Source: Micromonospora halotolerans
GTDB taxonomy: Bacteria; Actinomycetota; Actinomycetes; Mycobacteriales; Micromonosporaceae
DNA: 64,000 nucleotides
Reading direction: 5' to 3'
Assembly (NCBI RefSeq): GCF_032108445.1
Contig: NZ_CP134876.1
Span: 5,208,001-5,272,000, forward strand
Shown: positions 8,755-17,342 of the stretch, in pieces
Numbering within the stretch: the stretch's first letter is position 1
Layout: the number at the start of each line of letters is the position of its first letter
Translations under genes and position numbers: made by a program
The notes under the pieces: model-generated
Told to the model about the DNA's origin: nothing
Database searches by the model: none
What the model saw: only the letters and a program-made list of their open reading frames with translations

Positions 8755-9758
8755 TGGCCACCATGACCATGGCGAAGGCGCTCAACGCCGCGCTCGCCGA
8801 CGCGATGCTGGACGACGAGCGGGTGGTTGTCTTCGGTGAGGACGTCGGGCAGCTCGGCGGGGTTTTCCGGATCACCGACGGCCTCCAGGCCCGGTTCGGC
8901 GACAAGCGCTGCTTCGACACCCCTCTCGCCGAGGCCGGCATCGTCGGTTTCGCCGTCGGCCTGGCCATGTCCGGGCTGCGCCCGGTGGTCGAGATGCAGT
9001 TCGACGCGTTCGCGTACCCGGCGTTCGAGCAGATCGCCTCGCACGTGGCGAAGCTGCGCAACCGCACCCGGGGCGCGCTCAGCGTGCCGATCGTCATCCG
9101 GGTGCCCTACGCCGGCGGCATCGGCGGCGTGGAGCACCACTGCGACTCGTCCGAGGCGTACTACGCGCACACGCCGGGCCTGAAGGTCGTCACCCCGGCC
9201 ACCGTCGAGGACGCGTACTCGCTGCTGCGCGAGGCGATCGACGACCCGGACCCGGTCGTGTTCATGGAGCCGAAGAAGCTCTACTTCTCCAGCGCCGAGG
9301 CGGAGCTGCCGGCCCGGACCGCGCCGTTCGGGACGGCCGTCGTGCGCCGTGCCGGCACCGACGCCACCCTGGTCGCGTACGGGCCGGCGGTGCCGGTCGC
9401 GCTGGAGGCCGCCGAGGCCGCCCGCGAGGAGGGCTGGGACCTGGAGGTGGTCGACGTACGCACCATCGTGCCGTTCGACGACGCCACCGTGACCGCCTCG
9501 GTGCGGAAGACCGGCCGCTGCGTGGTGATCCAGGAGGCGCAGGGCTTCGCCGGGGTGGGCGCGGAGATCGCCGCCCGGGTCCAGGAGCGCTGCTTCCACG
9601 CCCTGCACGCCCCGGTGCTGCGGGTGTCCGGGCTGGACATCCCCTACCCGGCGCCGATGCTGGAGCACACCCACCTGCCCTCGGTCGACCGGGTGCTGGA
9701 CGCCGTGGCCCGGCTCCAGTGGGACGACCAGCCGGACGAGCGGTGGGTGGCGGCATGA
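8754..9758 (+). CDS. bkdB: Branched-chain 2-oxoacid dehydrogenase E1 beta subunit
   Basis: A 334-residue transketolase-like beta subunit. Family blocks seen are VVVFGEDVGQLGGVFRIT, DTPLAEAGIVGFAVGLA, MQFDAFAYPAFEQI, VIRVPYAGGIGGVEHHCDSSE and the C-terminal VVIQEAQGFAGVGAEIAA. It completes the E1 alpha2beta2 heterotetramer with bkdA. Starts are coupled: its ATG shares one base with the bkdA stop, and its own stop overlaps the first possible start of the E2 gene (ATGA). Confidence 0.88.
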   Translation: MATMTMAKALNAALADAMLDDERVVVFGEDVGQLGGVFRITDGLQARFGDKRCFDTPLAEAGIVGFAVGLAMSGLRPVVEMQFDAFAYPAFEQIASHVAKLRNRTRGALSVPIVIRVPYAGGIGGVEHHCDSSEAYYAHTPGLKVVTPATVEDAYSLLREAIDDPDPVVFMEPKKLYFSSAEAELPARTAPFGTAVVRRAGTDATLVAYGPAVPVALEAAEAAREEGWDLEVVDVRTIVPFDDATVTASVRKTGRCVVIQEAQGFAGVGAEIAARVQERCFHALHAPVLRVSGLDIPYPAPMLEHTHLPSVDRVLDAVARLQWDDQPDERWVAA

Positions 9759-9868
9759 CCGAACGCACCGAGCGAAGCGAGGGCCGTGAGGGCATGCCCG
9801 GCCGGCACGGCATGAGCGAACGCGCCGAGCGAAGCGAGGGCCGTGAGGGCATGCCCGACCGGCACGGC
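9752..9868 (+). repeat. 57-bp unit, two tandem copies in frame at the bkdC 5' end
   Basis: Two adjacent near-identical 57-bp units start with GGCATGA and contain ACCGAGCGAAGCGAGGGCC and GTGAGGGCATGCCC. They differ at a few positions. The period is a multiple of three, so each adds 19 codons and an extra ATG without breaking the frame. The GAGCGAAGCGAG core looks like a dispersed GC-rich repeat of the kind often found between genes in this family. Confidence 0.85.
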
Positions 9869-11209
9869 ATGACCACCGCGACCGGGACCCGGGACTTCCT
9901 CCTGCCCGACCTGGGCGAGGGCCTGAGCGAGGCGGAGATCGTCGAGTGGCGGGTCGCCGTCGGCGACGTGGTCACCGTGGACCAGACCGTCGTGGAGGTG
10001 GAGACGGCCAAGGCCGTGGTGGACGTCCCCTGCCCGTACGCCGGCCGGGTCGTGGCCCTGCACGGCGCGGCGGGTGAGGTCCGCCCGGTGGGCCAGCCGC
10101 TCATCACGATCGCCCCGCTCGACGGCGACGGCGGCGACGACCCGCACGCCACCTACCGCGAGGAGGAGCGGGCCGGCTCCGGCAACGTCCTGATCGGGTA
10201 CGGCACCGGCCACGGCGGCTCCGGCCGGCGGCGCCGCCGCCCCCGGCTGGCCCTGGCCCCCGAGCCCGACGCCGCGCCGGCCGCCCCCGCCCCGGCGGCC
10301 GCCGCCGCGGACCGCACCGCACCGCTGGTCATCTCGCCGATCGTCCGGCGGCTGGCCCGGGAACGCGGCCTCGACCTGGCGGCCCTGCACGGCACCGGGC
10401 CGGGCGGGGTGATCCGCCGCGCCGACGTCGAGGCGGCGTCCACCGCGTCGGCCGCGCAGCTCGCCGCCGTGCCGGACGCCCCGGCCGCGCACGTCGGGCT
10501 GGCCCCGGCCGGCGACGGCGACGTGGTCATCCCGCTCACCGGCATCCGCAAGGTCATCGCGGACAAGCTCTCCCGCAGCCGACGGGAGATCCCCGAGGTG
10601 ACCATCTGGGTGGACGTGGACGCCACCGGGCTGCTGGCGACCCGGGCCGCGATCAACGCCGCCACCCCGGAGGCGCCGGTCAGCATCCTGGCCCTGCTGG
10701 CCCGGATCTGCCTGAGCGGCCTGCGGAAGTACCCGCAGCTCAACGCCCACGTCGACACCGAGGGGCAGCGGATCGTCCAGTCGGCCGGGGTGCACCTGGG
10801 CATCGCCGCGCAGACCGACCGGGGCCTCGTCGTCCCGGTGCTGCGCGACGCCCAGCGGCTGACCACCCGGGAGCTGGCCGCGGCCCTCGCCGAGACCACG
10901 GCGGCCGCCCGGGCCGGCACCCTGCCCCCGGCCCGGCTCACCGGCGGCACGTTCACGCTGAACAACTACGGGGTGTTCGGCGTGGACGGGTCCACCCCGA
11001 TCATCAACCACCCGGAGGCGGCGCTGCTCGGCGTCGGCCGGATCGTCGACAAGCCGTGGGTGGTCGACGGGCAGCTCGCCGTGCGCAAGGTGACCCAGCT
11101 CAGCCTCACCTTCGACCACCGGGTCTGCGACGGCGGGGTGGCCGGCGGCTTCCTGCGGCACGTCGCGGACTGCGTGGAACAGCCTGCCCTGCTGGTGGCG
11201 AACGTCTGA
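9755..11209 (+). CDS. bkdC: Branched-chain 2-oxoacid dehydrogenase E2 (lipoamide acyltransferase)
   Basis: An E2 subunit of up to 484 residues. One lipoyl domain is at the N-terminus (lipoyl lysine in VEVETAKAVVDV), then an Arg-rich and Ala/Pro linker, an E3/E1-binding domain (ISPIVRRLARERGLDLAALHGTG) and the catalytic acyltransferase domain ending in TFDHRVCDGGVAGGFL, which holds the HxxxDG active site. Three in-frame ATGs (9755, 9812, 9869) are created by a duplicated 57-bp unit. The first gives ATGA coupling to bkdB; the third begins right before the lipoyl domain, where a normal E2 starts. The first is annotated here but the third is quite possible. No E3 gene is in the cluster, as is usual. 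Confidence 0.87.
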   Translation: MTERTERSEGREGMPGRHGMSERAERSEGREGMPDRHGMTTATGTRDFLLPDLGEGLSEAEIVEWRVAVGDVVTVDQTVVEVETAKAVVDVPCPYAGRVVALHGAAGEVRPVGQPLITIAPLDGDGGDDPHATYREEERAGSGNVLIGYGTGHGGSGRRRRRPRLALAPEPDAAPAAPAPAAAAADRTAPLVISPIVRRLARERGLDLAALHGTGPGGVIRRADVEAASTASAAQLAAVPDAPAAHVGLAPAGDGDVVIPLTGIRKVIADKLSRSRREIPEVTIWVDVDATGLLATRAAINAATPEAPVSILALLARICLSGLRKYPQLNAHVDTEGQRIVQSAGVHLGIAAQTDRGLVVPVLRDAQRLTTRELAAALAETTAAARAGTLPPARLTGGTFTLNNYGVFGVDGSTPIINHPEAALLGVGRIVDKPWVVDGQLAVRKVTQLSLTFDHRVCDGGVAGGFLRHVADCVEQPALLVANV

Positions 11210-11241
11210 GCCCCGGCCCCGGCCACCCTCGGGGCCGGGGC
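11210..11241 (+). terminator. Terminator after bkdC
   Basis: GCCCCGGCCCC and GGGGCCGGGGC arms around a short loop, starting immediately after the bkdC stop codon. Confidence 0.6.
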
Positions 11242-11304
11242 CGCACCCCTGTTTCTCCGCGGAAGGACCGGGAAGACGAGCGCGGTCGCCGACGGGAGGG
11301 ACGG

Positions 11305-12984
11305 ATGACCTATCCGCACATGCCCTCGGCCGGTGGGGTGCGCTCGCATCCGGTCGCCGGCGCGCCACTGATGTGCGACGCGCGGGAGCACGGGCTGACC
11401 GGGGACGGGACGACCAACGACCAACCGGCCTTCGCCGCGCTGGTGGACCTGCTGGGTGACGCGTACGCCGCCGACGGGCGGGCCCGGGTGATCTACTGCC
11501 CGCCCGGGGTGTACTCGATGCGGGACGCCGGCACGGTCTGGCGGACCGGCGTCTCGCTGGTCGGCGCGGGCCCCGGCGCCACCCGGTTCGTGCTCGGCAA
11601 CCCGGGCGACCGGGCCGACCCGACCCCGCTGGCGTTCCACACCGCCGAGCTGCACGGCGCGAGCCGAGAGCGGCACCTGGCCTACTGCACCTTCGCCGAC
11701 TTCGAGATCGACGGGTCCGGGGTGGCGATGGCCGAGTACAACCCGCTCGCCAAAGGGTTGGGCCTCCAGTACGTGGTCCGGGGCATGTTCCGCAACCTCT
11801 ACATCCACCACACCGCGGCGACCGGCCTGGGCTGCGACTTCCTCCAGGACTGCCTGATCGACGGGGTGCTGGTGGCCGGCTGCGGGCGGATGGACAACGG
11901 CACCGAGATGGGCGGCGCGGGGATCGGGATCGGGATCGGCGGCTGGGGCAGCGTCGAGCGGGTCAACGTGGTGAACTGCTCGGCGGTCGGCAACGCCACC
12001 AGCGGGATCTTCTTCGAGCTGCAGTTCGAGGGCGGGCTGCGCCCGCGCGGCATCCGGGTGGTCGGCTGCCATGCCGAGGGCAACCGCTTCGGCGTCGCCG
12101 ACTGGGGCGCCAACGGCCTCGTCGTGTCGGCGTGCACGCTGGTCGGCAACCTCGACGCCGGCTTCCAGGTCTCGGCCAAGGGCACCACCGGCACGGCGGG
12201 TCGCGGTGGCCTCCTCACCGACTGCGTGATCGACGCGAACCTGCGCGACGGGATCAGCATCGGCAACACCCCCGGGCCGTACACCGTGCGGGGCAACCGG
12301 ATCAGCGGTAACGGCCGGTACGGCTACCACCAGCGCAGCCTGGGCGCCGCGGGACAGGAGTGCGCCCGGGAGATCGTCATCGAGAGCAACGACTTCTACG
12401 GCAACAGCCTGGACGCCGTCCGCTTCGACCGGCCGGTCCGGGACGCGTTCGTCGTCGACAACCGGATCCGGGCGAACGGCCGCCAGTGCGGGCCCGAAGA
12501 GCGGAGCGGCGGCGACACGGTCCGGTACAGCGAGAAGTCGGTCGTCGACCGCCGGGCGAGCTGGCGGGACGACGCGCACCGGGGCAAGACCATCCGGGTG
12601 GGCGAGCGGGTCGCGGTGGTCGCCGCGAACGACGAGAACGAGCTGCACCTGGCCCCGGTCCGGCCGGGCGCCTTCACGGGCTGGAGCGGCGACACCCCGA
12701 AGCCCGGCAGCAGTTACGAGATACCTGGGCCGCCGGCGACCCGGGCCGGCATCACCGTCAACGCGACCATGGACGCGGCCACCATCCGCGGCAACCGGGT
12801 CTGGGACAGCCACGAGCCGACCACCCAGACACACGGACTCTGGGTCACCGCGGAGGGCGGCTGCGTCGGCTGCCGGGTCGAGGACAACGACCTGGCCGGC
12901 AACGCGGAGGCGGCCGTCCGGCTGGACACGCCGCCCGTGGGCGGACGTTGGGAACGCAACCACGGGGACGACGACCGGGGGTGA
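11305..12984 (+). CDS. Right-handed parallel beta-helix protein (pectate-lyase-like fold)
   Basis: A 559-residue protein. The N-terminus has the GLTGDGTTNDQPAF block that opens many pectate-lyase/glycosyl-hydrolase-28-like and tailspike-like beta-helix proteins, then VIYCPPGVYSM. Residues from about 130 on show repeated beta-helix rungs (VVNCSAVGNATSGIFF, VVSACTLVGNLDAGFQV, VRGNRISGNGRYGYH, VIESNDFYGNSLDAVRF, VEDNDLAGNAEAAV). No signal peptide or membrane segment is visible, which is odd for a polysaccharide-active enzyme. The ATG follows GGGAGGGACGG. Substrate and catalytic residues cannot be assigned. It stands alone between the bkd operon and the L,D-transpeptidase. Confidence 0.75.
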   Translation: MTYPHMPSAGGVRSHPVAGAPLMCDAREHGLTGDGTTNDQPAFAALVDLLGDAYAADGRARVIYCPPGVYSMRDAGTVWRTGVSLVGAGPGATRFVLGNPGDRADPTPLAFHTAELHGASRERHLAYCTFADFEIDGSGVAMAEYNPLAKGLGLQYVVRGMFRNLYIHHTAATGLGCDFLQDCLIDGVLVAGCGRMDNGTEMGGAGIGIGIGGWGSVERVNVVNCSAVGNATSGIFFELQFEGGLRPRGIRVVGCHAEGNRFGVADWGANGLVVSACTLVGNLDAGFQVSAKGTTGTAGRGGLLTDCVIDANLRDGISIGNTPGPYTVRGNRISGNGRYGYHQRSLGAAGQECAREIVIESNDFYGNSLDAVRFDRPVRDAFVVDNRIRANGRQCGPEERSGGDTVRYSEKSVVDRRASWRDDAHRGKTIRVGERVAVVAANDENELHLAPVRPGAFTGWSGDTPKPGSSYEIPGPPATRAGITVNATMDAATIRGNRVWDSHEPTTQTHGLWVTAEGGCVGCRVEDNDLAGNAEAAVRLDTPPVGGRWERNHGDDDRG

Positions 12985-13180
12985 ACCGGTCGTCGCGGTT
13001 CGTCCGTCGCAACCGGCCACGGCCGTGACGCACCGCCCGTCCATGTCGCCCATTCCCATTTCCGTACGCCCGCGCCGAAATCGAAGTCAGCCGCCGCTGG
13101 CAATTCCGCCGAATATGCCACGCCGTCCCGAGGGCCGTACAGAATGTGAACCAAGGGGGACTGGAAATGGGGTGCGGAAT

Positions 13181-14458
13181 ATGGACGTGAGGCGGCGATT
13201 GACGCTATTGGCGGTGACCATCGCAGCCACACCGTTGGTGGTCGGCGGGTGCACCGCCGGCCAGCGGGAGGCAGTCAAGCCCGGTCACGGCAAGGCGGCG
13301 GCCCCGCCGTCGGTGACCCTCACCCCGGTGGACCGGACGAAGGGTGTGCCGGTCAGCGCCGAGGTGGGAGCGACGGTCAGCGGCGGGAAGGTGACCGCCG
13401 TGAAGCTCACCGACGACAAGGGCCGGCCGGTGCCGGCGCAGCCGCGCGAGGACGGGTCGGGCTGGGTGCCGGACCGGCCGCTGGAGAATTCGCGGACGTA
13501 CACCGCGGAGGTGACCGCGACCGGCGATTCCGGGCGGACCACCACGCAGAAGACGACGTTCACCACGATGGCGAAATCCACCAAACCGACCGTCACGAGC
13601 GAGCTCTATTTCACCAGTAAGCAGACGTACGGGACGGCGATGCCGGTGGTCGTCGCATTCGATCCGCCAATTCCGAAAGAGGCCAGAGCGGACGTGCAGC
13701 GCCGGTTGTTCGTGAAGACCGACCCGCCGCAGCCGGGCACCTGGTCCTGGATGGCGGACGGCAAGCAGGTCGAATACCGGGCGCCCGACTTCTGGAAGTC
13801 CGGCACGAAGATCAGCGTCCGGAGCGCCCTGGAGGGGCTGCCGATCGGCAAGGACGCCATCGGCGACGCCGACCACAGCGCGACCTCCACGATCGGCCGG
13901 CAGGTCTCGCTCGAGATCGACAACGCCACCAAGCAGATGTCCGTCTTCCGGGAGGGCAAGCTGCTCCGCAAGGTTCCGGTGAGCCTCGGCAAGTCGAGCA
14001 CGCCCACCTCCAGCGGCAAGATGGTGATCATGGAGAAGTTCGACCGGACCACCTTCGACACCCGGGGTTCGGCCGATCCGTACGTGGTCGACGTGGACGA
14101 CGCCCAGCGGCTCACCTGGGGTGGCGAGTTCATCCACTCCGCCCCGTGGTCGGAGGGGGAGCAGGGCTTCACCAACACCTCACACGGCTGCACCAACGTC
14201 TCCGCGGCCGCCGCGGACTGGCTGATGGGCATCACCCAGGTCGGCGACCTGGTGACCGTCAAGGGCACCGAGGTGAAGCTCGACCAGGGCAACGGCTTCA
14301 CGGCCTGGAACGTCGGCTGGGACGAGTTCGTCAAGGGCAGCGCGCTGCCCGTACCGGCCGGGCTGAAGCCCACGCACAGCGCCACGCCGCACCCGGGCGC
14401 GGTGGCCGGCGGGTCGTCGCCCGCCCCCGCCCCGTCCAAGAGCAACAGCGGCGGCTGA
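13181..14458 (+). CDS. Lipoprotein L,D-transpeptidase with Ig-like domains
   Basis: A 425-residue cell-wall cross-linking enzyme of the Ldt (YkuD) family. It starts with a short signal and a lipobox ending at Cys24 (LVVGGC), then two Ig-like domains (about residues 45-270), and the catalytic domain ends in HSAPWSEGEQG and SHGCTNVS, with the nucleophile at Cys337. A C-terminal Trp-rich extension (AWNVGWDEFVKGS) and a Pro/Ser tail follow, as in mycobacterial LdtMt2-like proteins. It would form 3-3 cross-links between peptidoglycan stems. The start is uncertain: ATG 13181 or GTG 13172, three codons earlier; both keep the signal peptide. Confidence 0.9.
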   Translation: MDVRRRLTLLAVTIAATPLVVGGCTAGQREAVKPGHGKAAAPPSVTLTPVDRTKGVPVSAEVGATVSGGKVTAVKLTDDKGRPVPAQPREDGSGWVPDRPLENSRTYTAEVTATGDSGRTTTQKTTFTTMAKSTKPTVTSELYFTSKQTYGTAMPVVVAFDPPIPKEARADVQRRLFVKTDPPQPGTWSWMADGKQVEYRAPDFWKSGTKISVRSALEGLPIGKDAIGDADHSATSTIGRQVSLEIDNATKQMSVFREGKLLRKVPVSLGKSSTPTSSGKMVIMEKFDRTTFDTRGSADPYVVDVDDAQRLTWGGEFIHSAPWSEGEQGFTNTSHGCTNVSAAAADWLMGITQVGDLVTVKGTEVKLDQGNGFTAWNVGWDEFVKGSALPVPAGLKPTHSATPHPGAVAGGSSPAPAPSKSNSGG

Positions 14459-14494
14459 CCACCGGGGAGGAACGGCCGGGCCGGCCCGCAAACT

Positions 14495-14607
14495 GCGCGG
14501 GCCGGCCCCGCGCCGTTCCATTCAGGCCGAACCGACCAGCGCGGGCCGGCCCCGCGCCGTTCCATTCAGGCCGAACCGACCAGCGCGGGCCGGCCCCGCG
14601 CCGTTCA
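14495..14607. repeat. 44-bp tandem repeat, about 2.6 copies
   Basis: Units begin at 14495, 14539 and 14583 (the last one partial) and contain GCGCGGGCCGGCCCCGCGCC, itself able to fold into a hairpin, followed by GTTCCATTCAGGCCGAACCG, which holds a second small inverted repeat. The array fills the space between two convergent stop codons and overlaps the stop of the SMP-30-like gene by 3 nt. It can serve as a multi-hairpin bidirectional terminator. Confidence 0.85.
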
Positions 14608-15624
14608 GTCCAGGTCGACCCGGGCCACGCCCGTCGCGGTCAGGCTGCCCAGCCAGAGGTGCCGCCCGTGCTGCCGCACGCCGGTGACCATCGGGTACGC
14701 CCCACTCGGACCGTGCAGGGTGCGCAGCACCCGACCGGCCCCGTCCACCAGGGCGACCAGCCCGTAGCGGCGGGGCTGCGGCTGCACCGCACCCGGCAGC
14801 AGGGCCACGAGCTGGCGGACCCGGGGATGGGGCAGCAGCTTCTCCATGATCGGCAGCCGCGGGCTGGGCAGCGCGATCCAGTAGGTCCCGTCGCCCACGG
14901 CGGAGACGTTGTCCGGATAGGCCGGCAGGTCGGCCAGCACGGTGGCCCGGCCGTCCGGCAGGTCCACCCGGAGCAGCCGGTGGGTGGCCGTCTCGACCAG
15001 CATCAGCGCGGACTCGTCCGGGGTGAGCGCCACCCCGTTGGGGAAGTAGAGCCCGCCCGCCACCACCTCGGTGCGCCCGGTGCGCCGGTCGTACGCCAGC
15101 ACGCGGCCGTTGGGCCGGTGCTCCAGCAGGTCCCGCTTCCAGTGCGAGAGCGGGAACCGGTCCGACGAGTCGGTGAAGTAGATCGTGCCGTCCCGGGACA
15201 CGGCGGCGTTGTCGGCCAGGTGCACCGGTGGCGCCGCGCCGGTCAGCTCGTGCACCGCGCCGTCGGGCGTGACCCGCAGCAGCCCCCGGTAGGCGTCGCA
15301 GACCACCAGCCCGCCGTCGACCGGGTCCAGCTCGATGCCGAGCGGCCGGCCGCCGGTCTCGGCGAGCAGCGTGGGGCGGGTGCCGGCCGAAGCGTCCGCC
15401 GGCCACCACCAGAGCCGGCCGTCCTCGTCGCCGCTGACCACCCGGCCCTCCGGGTCGATCAGCACGTCCTCCGGGCCGTGCGCGCCGTCGGGCAGCGGCA
15501 GCAGGTCGGCCCGGTCGAGCCGCACGTCGGTGGGAGCCCACGGCCCGTCCAGCGGCGGTGGCACGGTGGCCGGCTCACGGACCGGTCGGATCAGCAGGGG
15601 CACGCGCGGGCGGGGGACGGCCAT
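14605..15624 (-). CDS. SMP-30/strictosidine synthase-like beta-propeller protein
   Basis: A 339-residue six-bladed beta-propeller. Propeller signatures include GPEDVLIDPEGRVVSGDEDGRLWW, RPLGIELDPVDGGLVVCDAYRGLLRV, LADNAAVSRDGTIYFTDSS, FPNGVALTPDESALMLVETATHRLLRV and PAYPDNVSAVGDGTYWIAL. This arrangement is that of strictosidine-synthase-like/SMP-30 lactonase proteins; most bacterial members are probably lactonases or esterases. No signal peptide is evident. The ATG at 15624 is used; no strong ribosome-binding site precedes it. No operon partner. Confidence 0.8.
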   Translation of the reverse strand: MAVPRPRVPLLIRPVREPATVPPPLDGPWAPTDVRLDRADLLPLPDGAHGPEDVLIDPEGRVVSGDEDGRLWWWPADASAGTRPTLLAETGGRPLGIELDPVDGGLVVCDAYRGLLRVTPDGAVHELTGAAPPVHLADNAAVSRDGTIYFTDSSDRFPLSHWKRDLLEHRPNGRVLAYDRRTGRTEVVAGGLYFPNGVALTPDESALMLVETATHRLLRVDLPDGRATVLADLPAYPDNVSAVGDGTYWIALPSPRLPIMEKLLPHPRVRQLVALLPGAVQPQPRRYGLVALVDGAGRVLRTLHGPSGAYPMVTGVRQHGRHLWLGSLTATGVARVDLD

Positions 15625-15791
15625 CCGGCCATTCTCCCCCGCCGATGCCCCGGCCGGGAGCCCCCGGCGGCGTGTCCGCGGCGCGGTCGCGGCCCCGAGC
15701 CTGCGGGATGACCCCGAGGCCGCTCAGGGTCCCACCCGGGACCTACCCGGAACCCCGCCCGCGGGCGGCCGGAACTGTCGGTGGTGGGGGA

Positions 15792-15797
15792 TAGGTT
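15792..15797 (+). promoter_or_regulatory. -10 box placed for a leaderless transcript
   Basis: TAGGTT ends 7 nt before the ATG at 15805, indicating that transcription begins at or next to the start codon. Confidence 0.45.
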
Positions 15798-15804
15798 CGG
15801 GGAC

Positions 15805-16170
15805 ATGCGAGAGGGCGGCGACCGGTTCCATGTGGCGACGAGCGTCAGCGACCACGTGGTGGACCTGCGGGCGGTCGGCGAGATCGACATCGCCACCGTG
15901 GCGGCGTTCCGGGCCGCGCTCTGGGCCGCGCCGGCCCGGCCGGTGCTGCGGCTCGACCTCTCCGGTGTGCGGCTGCTCTCCGCCGCCGGGGTGCGCGCGC
16001 TGGTCGCCGCCCACCTGCGGGTCCGCGCCCGCGGTGGCGAGCTGGTGCTGGTCGACCCCGACCCGGTGGTCACCCGGGTGTTGCGGGCCACCGGCCTGCA
16101 CCGGGTGCTGCCGATCCGCGAGTCGGCCCGCGAGTCGGCTCACGAGCTGGTCGGCTGCGCCGCCGCCTGA
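15805..16170 (+). CDS. STAS-domain protein (anti-sigma factor antagonist-like)
   Basis: A 121-residue single STAS domain. Core segments are VVDLRAVGEIDIATVAAFRAAL, VLRLDLSGVRLLSAAGVRAL and the switch helix after ELVLVDPDPVVTRVL. The conserved phosphorylatable serine sits in the DLSGVRLLSAAG loop. Such proteins release sigma factors by binding an RsbW-type kinase; no kinase or sigma gene is adjacent, so it is an orphan partner. ATG 15805 is supported by a -10 box in leaderless position; a GTG 24 nt upstream is the alternative. Confidence 0.82.
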   Translation: MREGGDRFHVATSVSDHVVDLRAVGEIDIATVAAFRAALWAAPARPVLRLDLSGVRLLSAAGVRALVAAHLRVRARGGELVLVDPDPVVTRVLRATGLHRVLPIRESARESAHELVGCAAA

Positions 16171-16231
16171 CCGGCCGGACGTCCCAGGGCCGCCGGCGGC
16201 ACGCCGACGGCCCCGACGAACGGTCCGCGGG

Positions 16232-16600
16232 TCAGCTGACGCCGACGAGGTCCACCACGAAGACCAGCGTCTCGTTCGGCTTGATCACGCCACCGGCGCC
16301 CCGGGCGCCGTAGCCCAGGTGCGGCGGGATGGTCAGCCGGCGTCGGCCACCGACCTTCATGCCGACCACGCCCTGGTCCCAGCCGGCGATGACCTGGCCG
16401 CCGCCGAGCGGGAACTCGAACGTGTCACCCCGGTTGTACGACGCGTCGAACTCGCGGCCGGTCGAGTGGGCCACGCCCACGTAGTGCACGCTGGCCAGCT
16501 GGCCGGGGCGGGCCTCCGGGCCGTCGCCGACCGTGATGTCCTCGATGACGAGATCGGCGGGCGGCGCGCCCTCGATCGGGCCAACCTCGGGCTTCTCCAT
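16232..16600 (-). CDS. FKBP-type peptidyl-prolyl cis-trans isomerase
   Basis: A 122-residue single-domain FKBP. Active-site landmarks are VHYVGVAHSTGREFDASYNRG, FEFPLGGGQVIAGWDQGVVGMKVGGRRRLTIPP and LGYGARG...IKPNETLVFVVDL. It catalyses proline isomerisation during protein folding, presumably in the cytoplasm because there is no signal peptide. The ATG is preceded by AGGAGACCC. Monocistronic. Confidence 0.93.
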   Translation of the reverse strand: MEKPEVGPIEGAPPADLVIEDITVGDGPEARPGQLASVHYVGVAHSTGREFDASYNRGDTFEFPLGGGQVIAGWDQGVVGMKVGGRRRLTIPPHLGYGARGAGGVIKPNETLVFVVDLVGVS

Positions 16601-16672
16601 GAGCGGGTCTCCTCGGTGCTGACAAGTGCGGTCCCCGTCGATCCTGCCGGATCGCGGCCGGCCGATACGCGT

Positions 16673-16704
16673 CGGTCCCCGCCGCGGCGTGGCGGCGGGG
16701 ACCG
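16673..16704 (-). terminator. Terminator after the DoxX gene
   Basis: Perfect 13-bp arms (CGGTCCCCGCCGC and its complement) with a 6-nt loop between the DoxX stop and the FKBP gene, both on the minus strand. Confidence 0.7.
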
Positions 16705-16775
16705 GTGGGCGGCACGAGAGTGGCGGGCGCCGCCTCTCGGTGACGCCCGCCCGGTGGGTACGGCCCGCGGTGACC

Positions 16776-17342
16776 TCACCTCAGCCAGGGCAGCCGCGCG
16801 ACGGCGGGAAGCTTCGCCCAGGCCCGACCGAGGCCGAGGGTGTCACCGGCGTTGACCAGGGCCAGGCCGGCCAGCAGACCCGCGTAGATGAGGTGGTCGT
16901 CCATGAAGGGGTTGTTCTCGGGGGGCAGCACGGCCGTCCACATCATCACCAGCAGGAGCCCGCCGGCGACCGCGGCGACCCGGGTGCCGATGCCGAGCAG
17001 CAGGGCCACGCCGATGCCGAGCAGGCCGAGCATGAACAGCCAGTCCGCCCACGCCGCGCCGGCGATCTCCTGGTAGAACCCCTTGAACGGGCCGGCCGCG
17101 CCGAAGGTCAGGAACCCCTTGGTCGGGCTGCCGCCGTTGATCCAGGCGGCCTTCGCCGCGGTCTCGTGGCCGAGGCCGAACATCTTGTCGAGGAAGGCCC
17201 AGAGGAACGTCCAGCCCAGGGCGATCCTGAGTCCGGCGAAGACGTACCGGGTGGCCTTCCGGCGGGTGGTCTCGGCGTCCCGGGTGGTCTCGGCCGCCGG
17301 GGCGATGGTGTTGGCGGTGGTCCGCTCGATCGTCGCGGTCAT
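16776..17342 (-). CDS. DoxX-family membrane protein
   Basis: A 188-residue membrane protein. A Thr/Ala-rich cytoplasmic N-terminus of about 30 residues precedes four predicted membrane helices (YVFAGLRIALGWTFLWAFLD; WLFMLGLLGIGVALLLGIG; VAAVAGGLLLVMMWTAVLP; HLIYAGLLAGLALV). The pattern and the FLDKMFGLG segment are those of DoxX/thiosulfate:quinone-type proteins; in mycobacteria DoxX works in a membrane oxidoreductase complex that protects against oxidative stress, but catalysis is not established for this protein. The ATG at 17342 has GGAG upstream. Confidence 0.78.
   Translation of the reverse strand: MTATIERTTANTIAPAAETTRDAETTRRKATRYVFAGLRIALGWTFLWAFLDKMFGLGHETAAKAAWINGGSPTKGFLTFGAAGPFKGFYQEIAGAAWADWLFMLGLLGIGVALLLGIGTRVAAVAGGLLLVMMWTAVLPPENNPFMDDHLIYAGLLAGLALVNAGDTLGLGRAWAKLPAVARLPWLR

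Noticed and set aside
14495..14607. CRISPR-like spaced repeat
   Set aside because: Units are directly adjacent with no unique spacers and there are no cas genes; it is a tandem repeat.
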